Shown piece after piece: positions 25,001-37,204 of a DNA stretch of 64,000 nucleotides (its first letter is position 1; the number at the start of each line of letters is the position of its first letter). A program made the translations under genes and the position numbers. Below the pieces are notes generated by a model, which saw nothing but the letters and a program-made list of their open reading frames with translations, was not told the origin of the DNA and did no database searches. Origin of the DNA: Balanoglossus misakiensis. Lineage: Eukaryota > Hemichordata. The stretch is taken from positions 6,820,001-6,884,000 of the forward strand of contig CM082578.2 in the NCBI GenBank assembly GCA_040954595.2, in the 5' to 3' direction.

Positions 25001-28000
25001 GACGAGATTAACCTGTAACTTCAACAGCAAGTTATATGTGTCAATGGCCTCCAGGTTAACTGTCAGAAGCTGTCCTAGTAAAAACTCAACAAGTCAAAAG
25101 CTGGGAAATTATTTCAGTATTTTGTCAAATTTTCTGCAGCTCACTAGTATAAGTAGAAAATGTCGGTCTGCTGAGCACTGTGGAATGGCAACAGCTGCCT
25201 ACTTGTTAATGCGATGTTGACGGTTCTATACGCATGTGTGTATAGAACTACATGTTATGCACTGATGTAAACCCTCCATTCAAAGACTCTGTCCGTCTTC
25301 AGTGCTGAATTTCATAAAATATTTTGGAAAGGACAGCACAACTCAAACCCCATCCTATTTTCTGTCAATCCAAAGCCAAAACGCAGAGACTTACCCTCCA
25401 ACTTGAAATCCCACAAACTTGTACCGGGTGTTATCTAAGAACTGCTCAACATCTTTTTGCCTGTGATTCATAAAAAAACAATGAAATCATCAGTTAGTAA
25501 AAGAAAAGTGTAGGGCATAAATAAGATCTGTGAGTATTGAGTCCTCTAATTCTAATTCAATCATGAAAGTAAGACTGCTAATACGCCACTCTATTCTCTT
25601 TCTGTTTCGTCCCCAATGAAAGACACCTGGGTGGCCATTCGACTGGAAATCTGCACAGAAACGACTCGATCGCACGCAAGACTTCCCCTAAAAACACTGA
25701 CCTGACTTTCGGCGCCCATGGCAAGATCTTGGGTTCGCGCGGCGTGTCTGGAGGCCTCTGCACCGTCTCGTTCTCCTCATCATCGCTGGGCGGACTCTGC
25801 TCGTCGTCTCGGTTGTTGTCGTTCTCCTTTCGGTCGGAATCGTCGAAGTTGGGATCGTCCATGCCGATCTGTTTAACCAATTCCTACGAGAAAAAAAACA
25901 CGGCACGTGAGATTTCTGACAGAACACTCGAACAGTGCGGCAGTGGCAGAGTGAGCGAGTTTCATGCAAGAAAGCAGCAGAGAGAAACGAGAATGCCGTA
26001 GTAGAATTTAGCAAGACGGGGGAAAAAAATTAGAAGTATGCAGATCAGCCAGAACCATAATTACCCACCATGCATCACACAGGAAGTGAGTAAAGGGTAG
26101 TGAGTGGGTGAGAGGTAAGGAAACTACGGAGAGGGCAAGAATCACACCGACATAAAAATGTTTAACAAAAACAGTCAAATAATATAGTATCATTACAGAG
26201 TCACACAGGGAGATCATGAATCTCACCCAATGATTTTATTGGGGAGTAGTATTTTTGAAGGTCTGCTTGTCAGTGCAAGCAAACGACCTTGTTACAACAG
26301 ACATGCTGTTCAAAGGACAGAGACCGCATTTTAGGTTGAATAGGCAAATATTTTCCAATGGGAATGTTGACTTGTAATACACACATACAAATCTTGTGTG
26401 CAAACAAAACAGACAACTTGATTATTTCAAAATTCATAAGATGATCGGATTTTAAATTTAATGTCTAGAAGTCACAAGATTTGATTTCATGTCTCCCAGG
26501 TGTGACTCTGTAAATGATGTCATTACTATTTTCAAAATAAGCAAAATTTACGAGAGAATAAAGACAAAATGGACAGATCTGTGCCTAGTCATTTTGTATC
26601 CAATTCAAAATTTAATTTATCACTTTGGTTTTTTGGTTTTTTTTTGTTCACTTCTACAATAATCTGGCTATCTAAGCATGAAACAAGTTTTGATAACCAA
26701 AAGAGAACTTGTGCTCACAAATAAGACAGCAAACGGAAAAAAGTCGTAAATATGGCAACTCAAAATATTGAAATGGAAAAATTAGAAATTGTAAGAAAAC
26801 TGAGAACTTGTTGAAAGTAACTACTCTACTGAGCTCATACATGTACACAGGATGGCAAAGAGATCCAGAGGCAGGTCAAAGTTCAGAGGTCATGGGTCAC
26901 ATCATGGATAATTGATCAGGTCGTGGAGGAAGAACAGGACACCATCAGGTCATGAAACAAAAACATGGCAAAAGAATAGTCTTTAGAAACCACAATCAAA
27001 ATATACAATACACAGTAGGGTATACACTGTAAAAAAAATGCAAAACACAATAAAAAGACATTTTCATCGTTTGCATTTCGTGGGGGGAAATTCAGCTGCT
27101 GGGTTTATAAGACGAAAACAACACTTCATTCCCCCAACAGCACATTCCCACAACCACTTGACGGATGTCAAATATTGAGAATCAGCCTGTTTGTCATAGA
27201 TCACGTCTTCATCACCTTGCTTTTTGGAAGTCCCTGTTAAAAATATATGAAATAATGCAACACACAATGCTACATGATCAATCACTCCATCAGTATTTAC
27301 AGTGGAGAAATACAACCGACAGCTCCTGGAGTAATCCACAGCATATATTTTAAACTTAATATCAACAGTTTTTTTTTTGCACTACCACGTTTTTTTTACC
27401 ACAGTTATAAATCACATTACCCCCATTCCAAACAAAACCGATACCTTTCTGTTGCCACGGCCGCGCTTCTGCTGTTGCTGTTCCAGAAGGTCAGCGGCAG
27501 AGGTCGGCGGCGAGGCGGCTCTCATGTTCCTGGTGACCTGGACGCTGTCTTCAGGTAACGGTGGCAAGCCGATTTTCTCCCTGGCAAGACCCTTCATGAT
27601 GGCGAATTCCTGTATCCCTCCGAGCGAAAACTGGAAGCAAAGAAGATGGGGAGTACAACAATGAGAGAGGAATCAAGGTCTTGCAGGCTGTGGAGACTAA
27701 CACCGTAAACAAGAGGCATAGTGGCTGAAGGTTGATGGGAAGTGCATTACCGTACATTCTGTCTATATGCGAGGAAATTGACACTGTTCTGATGTCAAGC
27801 GCTGATATTGCAATACTATTACTAAAATACAATCGTATTATTAATGTAAATAATGACAATCTGACAGATAGACACACACACACTCTCTCTCTCACTCCCT
27901 CTCACCAGAATGGTTTTCCAGAGCAGTAGTAGAATCTTCTTGATTGGATAATGAGGGGCGTGGCCACTGCAAAACTTGGTCACCATGCCAAACAATAACA

Positions 28001-31000
28001 CAGCCAGGGAGTCTTCACCAAACACAGGCTGACCTGAAAGTCACAGAATAAAACAGATGGTGAAAATTTATTTGCACACTGAAATTTACTTCTTGTACAA
28101 GCATAGTGGTGATATCTCTTGATGGGTACAACAACATGGCAGAACTTCAGTTTGAAATTAAAAACATTAAAATAATAAATAATGAAGTGAATATTAAACT
28201 CATTGGTATATCATTTTGCTATCTACCCACCTAATTCTGATTTGAAAATAGTCCTTATTTCTTCCTCTCTCTCGGAAGGATCGTCATATTTCCGGTGAAT
28301 CGTCTCAACCATGATGTACAGTACACTTATTATAACTCTGGGAATAAAAAAGAAATTACATTTATTTATTTATGTTCAAATCAATTGTATGTCTCCCTGG
28401 GCACACACAGACCCACAACAGACCAACAACCTTTGACACACCCACACCAGATTCAATAATGGACCCGTTGATGGACCCATAACACAACCAACATCAAAAT
28501 AGACATACATTGTATAATTAAAAGCCTCCATAGCTGCTGCCAGTGGTGTATTGGTTGCATGTGAAGAAAAATCATTCTGTTTTTTTACACAAAGTACGCA
28601 TGCTAGGTACAGTCACCATACATTTGCAATGAAGAATGAAATAGCCAGACACATGGCGAATGGCCAAATCAAGCCTCTGGGAGAAGTAACCCTGTACGTG
28701 TTGGTTCCAATTTGGGAAACGTACCTGAGATCTGTACTGTCAATGATAGACACAGCCGGTTTCCGCATGGCGCTTGAAGCTGCATTATTATTGCTGGGCG
28801 ATAAAAAAAGTTCACACACATTAATAATGATAAAGATTGACAAAATCCATGTCATGTGGTGCAGATTTTACATGCATACATCATCCCGACACTTGGAATT
28901 CAGTATAACATAACTTTCCATGTGTGTAGGTAGTAGAGAGCTCTCTCACAAATATAAGCAATGCATACAAAAAGTACATATTTTGCACTGCCATTACATT
29001 GTACACTTCAACTCTAGGTACAGTCTCTACAGAACATGATTTATGGAGTTCATGAACATAAAACGAGGTAGTTCAGCTCCTGTCTTAGCCCGCCCTAGGA
29101 AATTCAAGTCACACGGTTGGTGATGTGAGTTCCACATTTCACATTCAGTGCATGCGCACAACTTATTTCCATACAGCATTATGAGAGTTACTCAGAATGC
29201 TAGCCGCAGGGAAAACGAAAAGTGTGCGCAAACCCTGCTCTGCTAACTGTGAAGCTTTGTTCATGAATGGGTGAAAAACAGAACTCCCTCAGCCGGGGGG
29301 AGGGGGAGGAGGGGCGACTTACTCGGCTTCCATCATCAGCAGTTCAACAAAGGCAGCGAAGGCACCACACTCGTAGAGAAGAAAGGCATTGTGTCTGGCT
29401 GATTTCACCTGTTCTGTCTCACTGGAACACTCACCAAACACACCTGATACAGCGAGAGATGAAAATGCAATTGTGTAAATGTATTCAACCCCAACTGGCC
29501 AGTGGTTGGCTGACTGACTCCTTGCCTCTGACGTTTCCTTATATGCGTGACATCACAGCAGTACAGCAAGCCAAAAATGTTGTGTACTTCTAACAAGTTA
29601 CTAATCATAGAATGGTGCTCCAATATCAAACCATTTAATTAGTTACTAATCACAGAATGGTGCTCCAATATCAAACCATTTATTAGAGTTAGTTTAAAGT
29701 ACAGCACTTGAGCCATGAAACATATTCAAATAACTTTGCGCTGTTTTCCTTTGAACACTCTAAAGAACTTCTTTGCATTTGATGATTACTTATAATCGTT
29801 TTGCACATACATGTAATTCATGGCACACTATATTTACATTGCTCTTGTGCCACACCTACCTTGTGCCAGATACAGTATGGACCTTGCTGTTTTCATCCTC
29901 TGTTCTCGCTTGGCCACATCCAGACCGTTCAAGAGATGGGCAATGTACATGCGTCTCGTCTTATCATCTATCTTGCTCCATTTATCTTGAACTGAAAATG
30001 GTGCATGACAATAGTGTGAAATCTGACAAAAATTTCCACAGTAAACTTAGCTGATTTTGTGTTTTGTCTGTCATTTGTGGTAGTAATTTCTAGTGTTCTC
30101 AACTTCTGAGAAGACCACAATAAATGTATGAATCTTCTTTTAGGTTACCGAATTTCATCTTACCTTTTGAATGAAAATCTTCTTCAAAGAATTTTTGTCC
30201 CGAAGGAAATTCTACTTCCTCTGTGTAACTGTACAGCTCTGTGACAAGCAAATTTAAGAGAGAAAAGATATTGGAAAACACTACTATTACATGCTATGGA
30301 GTGTATAACTTACTTTGTTTCCAAAAAATGAAATTATCTTTTTCCAAGAAGATGCCCCAGGACAGGACCATGCATTATTTATTTTAGGATTCATAAAATG
30401 GAGTAAGAAGCAAAACAAATCAAACAACCCGATATGTGTGCTCTAACAAAATTTCTTAAAATTCCCATTTCAAAAACAGATACATGACTGATATTTGTGG
30501 AATTGTTACCTGCTATTTCTGCCACATATTTATCACAATCGTTGTATTCGAAATCAAGGTCTGGCATCTCACTTTGAGTCTGCAAAGGTTGAAAAGACAG
30601 AGGTGGGAAAAGGTTTTGATAAAGTGTGTAGACAATCAATCACAGATTAGCTCTGCGTACAGGTCTGTGTGTTCCCGGCGTTAACATTGACCCCCCCCCC
30701 ATAGCTCTGCGTGGCAGGGCTATGTGTCTTTCTCTTTATGGTGAAGAGTCCACACCCAGCCTAGGCCAGGGGAAGCAAGGCTGTGAGACTTCAAGTGAGT
30801 CTGTGATGACAGGATAGAAATGGACTAATGTGGAGATCATGTTTGGGTACGCGATTCTGTAACGAGTACGACATTCTGTGGACTTTTTTTCCACGGGGTA
30901 TATGCTTTAACACGCTAAAAGAGAGAACATAGCAGTGATCTCAGTGTTCTGTCAAATTTCAGGCTATGGTTTGTTATTGTAGTAGAAATACATAATACAT

Positions 31001-31210
31001 GTACAAGTGTACGGCACCTTTGTCCTTAGTAAACATCACGGTTGCAAGTTCATTTTCGATATTGTGGGGTTTATGTGGGGTCAACAATGTCAAAGGATTC
31101 CAGGCAACGTTAATTACACTTACATCGGAATCTCTTCGCTGTCTACGCAGCAGTTCTCTCAACTTTGGCAATCCCCTCTTCCCTGTTCCTCCTCCACCAC
31201 CACCCTCCAT
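19023..31210 (-). CDS. STRIP1: Striatin-interacting protein (STRIP1/2, FAM40), complete, 21 coding exons
   Basis: Scaffold subunit of the STRIPAK complex, which joins striatin-PP2A to GCK-type kinases and affects cytoskeleton, growth and trafficking. Exons (minus): 31210-31124, 30579-30510, 30238-30164, 29991-29860, 29443-29323, 28793-28725, 28337-28231, 28033-27906, 27630-27445, 25883-25702, 25460-25395, 24932-24869, 24549-24478, 24128-24054, 23624-23527, 22789-22663, 22252-22152, 20439-20373, 20146-20042, 19895-19691, 19282-19023. All phases agree, giving 798 aa (vertebrate paralogues are about 835). The N-terminal N1221-type domain (about 35-310) has [24 protein letters not shown] and [15 protein letters not shown]. 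An acidic linker (326-386) precedes ILPWAPKVR. The C-terminal DUF3402-type half has [50 protein letters not shown] and [15 protein letters not shown]. The gly-rich start MEGGGGGG is the first in-frame ATG. It is a single gene, co-orthologous to both vertebrate copies. Confidence 0.95.
20274..20300. repeat. Relic end of the TTAA-type MITE
   Basis: GGTATACAGTCACCTATGC, followed by AAATT, matches the terminal sequence of the elements at 48.1 and 59.0 kb and the internal start of the 50.5-kb relic. Only one end is visible. It sits in the STRIP intron before exon 19. Confidence 0.55.
20448..21734 (+). mobile_element. Degenerate interspersed repeat, about 1.3 kb, in STRIP intron 17
   Basis: It begins with an A-run and AAAGCTGCAAGCAGC at about 20448-20476. 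It carries diverged repeated blocks around GATATGGGAAAGTAG and GGTCAAAGGTCA (20549-21080). It ends with a GAAGAAGAAGAATAATAATA tract and a terminal hairpin (GGGGGCACAAGC ... GCTTGTGCCCCC, 21693-21729). The layout of AGCTGCAAGCAGC head, GAAGAAGAA tract and 3' hairpin resembles a widespread animal repeat class. I cannot name the family with confidence. There is no open reading frame of note. It lies between exons 18 and 17, and its A-run abuts the exon 18 acceptor. Confidence 0.55.
29597..29688. repeat. Tandem duplication of about 45 bp in STRIP intron 4
   Basis: A unit starting AGTTACTAATCA and containing AATGGTGCTCCAATATCAAA occurs twice in a row, from 29597 and from 29641. There are only one or two differences, so the duplication is recent. 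Confidence 0.9.
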
Positions 31211-31227
31211 TTTGAATCTGTAATTAT

Positions 31228-31247
31228 TTCCCAGACTACATTGCGGT
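31228..31247. promoter_or_regulatory. ZNF143/SBS-like motif just 5' of the STRIP start
   Basis: TTTCCCAGACTACATTGCGG lies 18-37 bases upstream of the STRIP ATG (minus strand). It resembles the Staf/ZNF143 site (TCCCAG-----TTGCG) found in many TATA-less promoters, with mismatches in the centre. This is motif similarity only. Confidence 0.25.
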
Positions 31248-31758
31248 GCAATCACTGGCCTCCTTTCCGGTAGTAACACTCACCACAGTCGAGTCCCTCC
31301 ACACTTTCTTGAGGGACTGTGCACTCACCCAGCTAAAAGCGACATTTTCAAAAGATATTCATACATTGTATTTTACCATTATCGATTTCCAATCACTTAG
31401 CTGTAATTTGTAAGATAACCATTTATTACCTTTTAAGCACAAATTTTAATCAATGTCAATTTGGGCTCAAGTCAGCATGTTGGTTTCACGCCTGCAATAA
31501 AAAGCAAAACTTCTCATGACCTAAACCACATAGTCTTTATTTATATGCAATTTGTACGGGAATTGGTTTTAATACATATCAGACAGCTCAGTTTTCAACA
31601 TTATCGTCGCGCCGACTACCGGTTCATACTACATGTACTAGCCCGTTATGCCAGCCCAGCAACTTGAGTCTTCGCTGGAGGGCGCTCTATACACTTCTGA
31701 TTTTGTTTATCTTGCCAAATAACACAAAACGAATGTTTGAGTTCATGGTTTGAGTCAA

Positions 31759-31876
31759 TCTGATTAAAATCAGATGTAGGGAACGGCGACGTGGTTTTTT
31801 ATGCTGTCGCCTCACACTACGAGGCGACAGCATAAAAAAAACACGTCACCGTTCCCTACATCTGATTTAAATCAGA
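31759..31876. mobile_element. Foldback palindrome, two about 55-bp arms with 7-bp loop
   Basis: The left arm 31759-31813 and right arm 31821-31876 are reverse complements with about four differences. The loop is ACACTAC. Each outer tip is itself a small palindrome (CTGATTTAAATCAG on the right). It lies between the STRIP start and the homeobox gene. It looks like a foldback or MITE insertion, and no open frame is present. Confidence 0.75.
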
Positions 31877-32892
31877 ATGGGTTTGAGTGAGACGCACCAT
31901 AGATCAAAGTTGTTCTGTGCAATGTCAATTGTCGAACGTCTTCTTTCCGGGTACCTAAATCATGACCTTTGACGTAATTTTATTTCATCCTTTTCACTCC
32001 CACTTTTTGATAAATCTTAATTTGTCCACTTTTCATACACACACACACACACATACATTGTTTGCATGGACGTCTGGTGGGTCACCATGGTAATTTACTT
32101 CTGGATAAAACAAATGCCACGGGTACGGGTAAACATCTGAACATCATTATTGATTTATTAACACGAAGTCCATGCGAACGATTTAACAAGAAAGTAAAAA
32201 ATGACAAACAAAAACATTCGTATTTTATCGTGATGCATCACGTTTTTATAATTGCACACTCACAAATATGGCGATATAAATATTTAAATAATAAAAGATG
32301 AATTCTAAGTAATTTACATCAAGTAATATTTCTAAGTACGTTAAGTTTGCGCTTCGGGCGGCTGTCTGTGAAGCTCTTGGTTTTATTCCAGTAGCTTGCG
32401 TAAAAACTGATTAAGTCCGCCAATAAATTCAATGCGCATGTGGCAAAAATAGAATTATCAGGAAAATAAATGTTTGTGTGTGTTTGCAGGAGCGAACTTT
32501 CTGCTCCTGAAAGCATCAAACAATATTAAATAAATTAACAAGATAACGCTTTTCGTGAAAATTACCTCCTAAATTCGTCTCTCCTTTTCGTCACAAGCTT
32601 TGGCTGTGTCAGGAGTTCGTTTCATACTGACATACGCCATTTGCACACCTATGAATGGGGAACTGGTGTGAAGTGAGTATTATACAACTGTCCCTCGCTA
32701 TAATTGTAGAGTTTTGAAGAAAAGCTCGCGTAATTAGGGCGTGGGGCCAAAACAATGCGCCAACCCACTTCTCACTTTCTTCAAGAAAAGTGACAAAAGA
32801 ACAGACAGTCTTAGCATGTGTTAGTGAATGCACACGCACAAAAATCCGAACGATTTCAATAGAACAAAATATTTGAGAGAAAAAAAAGTAGT

Positions 32893-35800
32893 TTAGATTA
32901 AGTGTTGCTGCGGTAGAACTGCTGTGATATTCGGCAGTGCATGTACCGGAACTGACGTCATAGGGACGTATCCCTCTTCTGGAGCACGAGCAAAGTTTCT
33001 CTCCGTTGGAGGGTACATTGCGCTGAAGGGGTATGGTCTGTAGTACCCATAGGAGTACGAAGGGTTGAACTTAGAATACAACGCGTGGTTCATCTCCTGC
33101 GGGTACGGTTCAACCTCAGACTTAACTATAGGGGTGTCGCCCCCGTGTATCAGATCCAGTTCACCGCCAGCCGTGGGCGCCTGTTCTCGCTTCTTCCTTG
33201 CCCTCCTCTTCTTCTTCTTTTTCGGAACCGGCACATCATTATCTCTGTCGACGATCTCCCGCTTCTTGGAGGAGCTCAGGTCCAGCGGCTTGTCGGGCGC
33301 CAGCAGAACTGGCTCTTCGGTCGCCATGGAGACGGGAGAATGGCAGTGGGCCTGGACGTTGGGATAATAGTGATAGACGTAGGCCGGGTAGTAATACGGA
33401 AAGTGTTGATAATAGCTGTTGACACCTGCTTGCGCTGGAGGTGACGTCATGTGGTCGTCAGCGCGCGAGCTGAAGCAGGCCCTGCTCGTCGGAGATGGCG
33501 ACTTCCGCAGGATGGCCTCCATGTTGAACGACGACAAGCGACCGCTTCCTTTCGTCTGCCGTGCGACGTCGGAGGCGGCGCTCGAACTGGCCCGGCGTTG
33601 GCGGCGACTGGCGCTGATGATGCTGTCGCGACGAAATTTAGCTCGTCGGTTTTGGAACCATCTCTGAAAGTGAAAACCAGAAATTTTTTTTTATTTCACT
33701 GACGTCGAACACAAATACTAGTATCTCTTATGAGTTGTTGTACCGTTTATGGTTATACAACAGACAAAATATGATAGACAGTCGCTGCAGTCCGAGTAAC
33801 CAGAGTGTATGTGCTAATTAGAAAAATAAATAGATAATGACGTCGCAAACCGTCACCCGGCCCCAAAGCGACACATGTCAATTTGACTATTATAACCTGT
33901 CTGTAAAGAACTGAAGTGTTATTTGGCGTGAAATAATACAGAAAATCGGATTAGTTGTTCTGTAGTTGAGAGACCACCGTGGTTGATAATCTAGTGAGAA
34001 GTGGGGTGATTGTTAACGAGCACGGCGACAAGCCTTTTGTCAACTTGAAGTTCATGACAACCCTAGTGTAACGTTTCATTGTTTTACCTTTAAAAAATAT
34101 GCCAGGAAAAGAAAACAGAACTTGAAGAAAAAAACGGAGGTCGCTTGCGATTCCAATTGCTGATTCAAGAAACCATCAGTATCAGCAGTGATTGTTTTTA
34201 TTTACATTCCCCGTTTCATTTCATTGTTGCATAGAGGTACTTTCAAAAAGTAGACGCCCAAATCTACAATTTTTTGTACTTTCAAAAAGTAGACGCCCAA
34301 ACCTACAATTTTTGTTTGTACTTTCAAAAAGTAGACGCCCAAATCTACAATTTTTTTGTACTTTCAAAAAGTAGACGCCCAAACCTACAATTTTTTTTTG
34401 TACTTTCAAAAAGTAGTCGCCCAAACCTACAATTTTTTTTGTACTTTCAAAAAGTAGACGCCCAAATCTACAATTTTTTGTACTTTCAAAAAGTAGACGC
34501 CCAAACCTACAATTTTTGTTTGTACTTTCAAAAAGTAGACGCCCAAATCTACAATTTTTTTGTACTTTCAAAAAGTAGACGCCCAAACCTACAATTTTTT
34601 TTTGTACTTTCAAAAAGTAGTCGCCCAAACCTACAATTTTTTTTGTACTTTCAAAAAGTAGACGCCCAAATCTACAATTTTTTTGTACTTTCAAAAAGTA
34701 GACGCCCAAACCTACAATTTTTTTTTAAATTGTCTATATTATGACAAACTATTTGTTATACCGAAGAAAGCACATTTCACAGTTTCAGAGTGAGTCCATG
34801 ACAATTTGCCAATGGCTTCACCATAGAGTTATATGGCTTCCTCAACTGCCTTTGATCAACCGTAGACCGCGGAACACCCCCCCCCCCTCTGAGGGACAGG
34901 CACGGGCGGTTCCATTGAAGTACGTTCGTGGAAAAACCAACACGAAATTGTCGTATAAAAACAGTTGTGTAGTTTCCTGGCGGCCGAAATATTCATTTAC
35001 AAGAAAGAAAAAACAACTTGCCATTGTGACGTAGAAAACAACACCGAGATTCTAACAACTTACCGTGACCGTATCGAAATCTAAATCTAGGGCTTCGGCG
35101 ATCTTCTGCCTCTGGGCTGGATCGGGATACTGTTCTTTTTCGAATACCTGCCCGAGGCCCGTCAGTTGGTAGGCGTAGAATGAAGTTCTCCTCGACCTGC
35201 TATACCTGCGAGATGTGGATTTTGGCTGGTCTGAAAGAGACAAGTCGAAGTTTTTCGTATCAATGCCGGATATTTATGCTATAATGATTAGCACGGCAGT
35301 TCACACCCCCATTGTGGAGAGAACGAGCAGAAAACGCAGCGATAATTTGTTATTCTCGCAAAGTTTTCTTTTTCTCTTTGAGGTTTTACTTCAGTCCTGG
35401 ATCAAGGAGCTACGCCAACGCATTCTGTTTTACAGCTGCCCACAGAAAACAACATATTACGACAAGAAGATAGTAGGAAATATGCACAAAAATCGAACCC
35501 AAAGTGATACAGACGTATTAATTGACACAGCATTCTGGATCAATGATTGACAGAAAGACGGGTCCCATCTTGAGTCGCACACGGACAAAACTTGCATGCG
35601 CCATGTGCTCACGACATACGTTGCTGCTGAGCAATACTTAGTGATCGAAACGCCTACTATTTTTAAAAACTTTTATCCAAATAAGAAACCCCGTATACTT
35701 TTTTTATGACGCAGGGGGTTATAGTTATTTTGAGGAGGGTATATATCAACCCGTTTCCCTTCAAATAAATCAAGTTTCAAAACTGTGGATGAACTGTGCT

Positions 35801-36160
35801 GTGTCAGTACATGGAGCTTAACAGGTGGTTGCGCAATGGGTTGTTTATTCGCGGTAATACCGGTGATAAAATGAGAAACCCAACAAGTTAACTGAATTTA
35901 TAATTCAGCTGCTTCATTCACATCCTAAATTCAGTAAGGTATAACGACTGTAACTTTTAACTTCTCTTACCACCGAATCCGGGCGAGAGAAGGCCGCAAT
36001 CTCCACCGACGCTGTCGAATTCTTTGCCAAAGCAGGACTGTCCCGGGGATATGGCCTCCGACGATGCGACGGAGCTCGGCGTGAAACACCGACTGGAGCT
36101 GCAACTTGACGGCGATGCCGTGGAGAGAGTCGGCGACGTTGGCAGAGACGCGTCCGACAT
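32893..36160 (-). CDS. Divergent PRD-like homeobox transcription factor, 3 exons, 375 aa
   Basis: DNA-binding nuclear protein, likely a repressor. Exons: 36160-35971, 35230-35064, 33663-32893, which join in phases 1 and 0. The homeodomain occupies residues 74-133 with no gap. It has R5, F8, L16, F20, Y25-P26, W48, F49, Q50, N51 and R53, and ends RWFQNRRAKFRR. Y25-P26-D27, Q50, AKFRR and an intron exactly between homeodomain positions 46 and 47 fit the PRD (paired-like) class. Residue 47 is Arg rather than the usual Val/Ile. No paired domain is present. FNMEAIL at 165-171 matches the eh1 Groucho-binding pattern, and PLDLS at 245-249 matches the CtBP motif PxDLS. A basic run PKKKKKRRARKKREQ follows at about 266. 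The N terminus is Ser/Thr/Pro-rich; the middle is Tyr/Pro-rich. An in-frame GTG upstream was rejected in favour of the ATG of MSDASLPTSP. I cannot assign a named family. Confidence 0.9.
34237..34727. repeat. Minisatellite with higher-order structure, 12 units of about 40 bp, in homeobox intron 2
   Basis: Twelve units share the core TACTTTCAAAAAGTAGACG and CCCAAAYCTACAA, followed by a T-run of variable length. Each core contains the palindrome TACTTT-CAA-AAAGTA. Units alternate between AAATCTAC and AAACCTAC, and units 5 and 10 carry AGTAGTCG instead of AGTAGACG. Units 1-5 recur as 6-10 with an exact 204-bp period (34237, 34441, 34645), and units 11-12 begin a third block. It lies entirely within the intron between exons 2 and 3. 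The long open frames across it come from the repeat and are not genes. Confidence 0.97.
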
Positions 36161-37089
36161 GGTGGTGGAAATCAAAGTCTGCGGAGAGTGCACGTTTCGC
36201 GATGTTGCTCCGAAGACGGGCGATGCGGTACTATCCCCAGGTGACGAAACCCGTGGGCTTTTTGATTGTGCGCGCCGTCTAAAGTTCGGCCACTGAGGTG
36301 TTAAACAGCGATAATTTATTCGTCTATTTGTGTCAATTATTTGAGTGTGTTTGATGTTAGGTGTCTTTACACCTTGACTGGTCGGATACTTATTGTTATT
36401 GTCGTGGAGGTGCTAAAATGTAGGCACAGGGGCTTGGTGATGGACAGACGCGAAAAGGGAACGATTTATTCCAATTAGCCCAAAGACAATTATTATTCGC
36501 CGCGTTGAGTGATAATATTTCAGCGTCAATATCACATTACAATGTGTTAAAACAGAGAAGTCGAGAGAGCTGGGCCCGTTTGACAAATGTGGTTTGACTC
36601 TCGACACCATCGCTTGACCAATATGACGCATTTCAAATGAATAGTCTCAATAAACAGCGGAAATTTTGTAAGCATTAAGTTAAAAGTAACAAAACTGATT
36701 GAATGGCGTTGAGTGTAGACACTCGACAGTGAAGTTGAGTCTTCCTGGCGTGACGGCGGGTTTCGTACTTGTCGAAGAAGGGAGAAGGACGGTGGGCACA
36801 TAAGCAGGTGTTAATCAGGAAGTAAGACAGATGTAGCAGTGAAGGGGTGTTTTAATTGCGCCGCGTCTGGAAACCACTCCACAGGTCTTGAATGTGTCAA
36901 TCAGTTCTGCCTTTATCCTTGGAGCATTCTACAGCCCCCCCCCCCACCCAACACTGACCGGCGATTCTTGCTCCAACCATCATCATGCATCAACCAACCA
37001 ACTCGAAACTTGCCTCATCACCATTTTCATTGCCTTTGCAGTCCGAGGAACAAATCCCCGGGCCACGAAGTCGTCTGCTGCAGGCTTAC

Positions 37090-37204
<115 letters not shown>

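Noticed and set aside
27165-27240. An extra STRIP exon ([15 protein letters not shown])
   Set aside because: Exons 9 and 10 already join in phase with continuous family alignment (RGNRK-ELVKQ), and no proper donor follows this frame.
34237-34727. CRISPR-like array (regular repeats with short palindromes)
   Set aside because: The repeats are contiguous with only T-run variation between them and no unique spacers. The sequence is inside an intron of an animal gene. It is a minisatellite.
34221-34744. 156-162 aa repeat proteins on both strands
   Set aside because: They coincide exactly with the minisatellite and exist on both strands at once, so they are not genes.
36160-36193. Earlier start of the homeobox protein
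   Set aside because: The upstream in-frame codon is GTG, not ATG.
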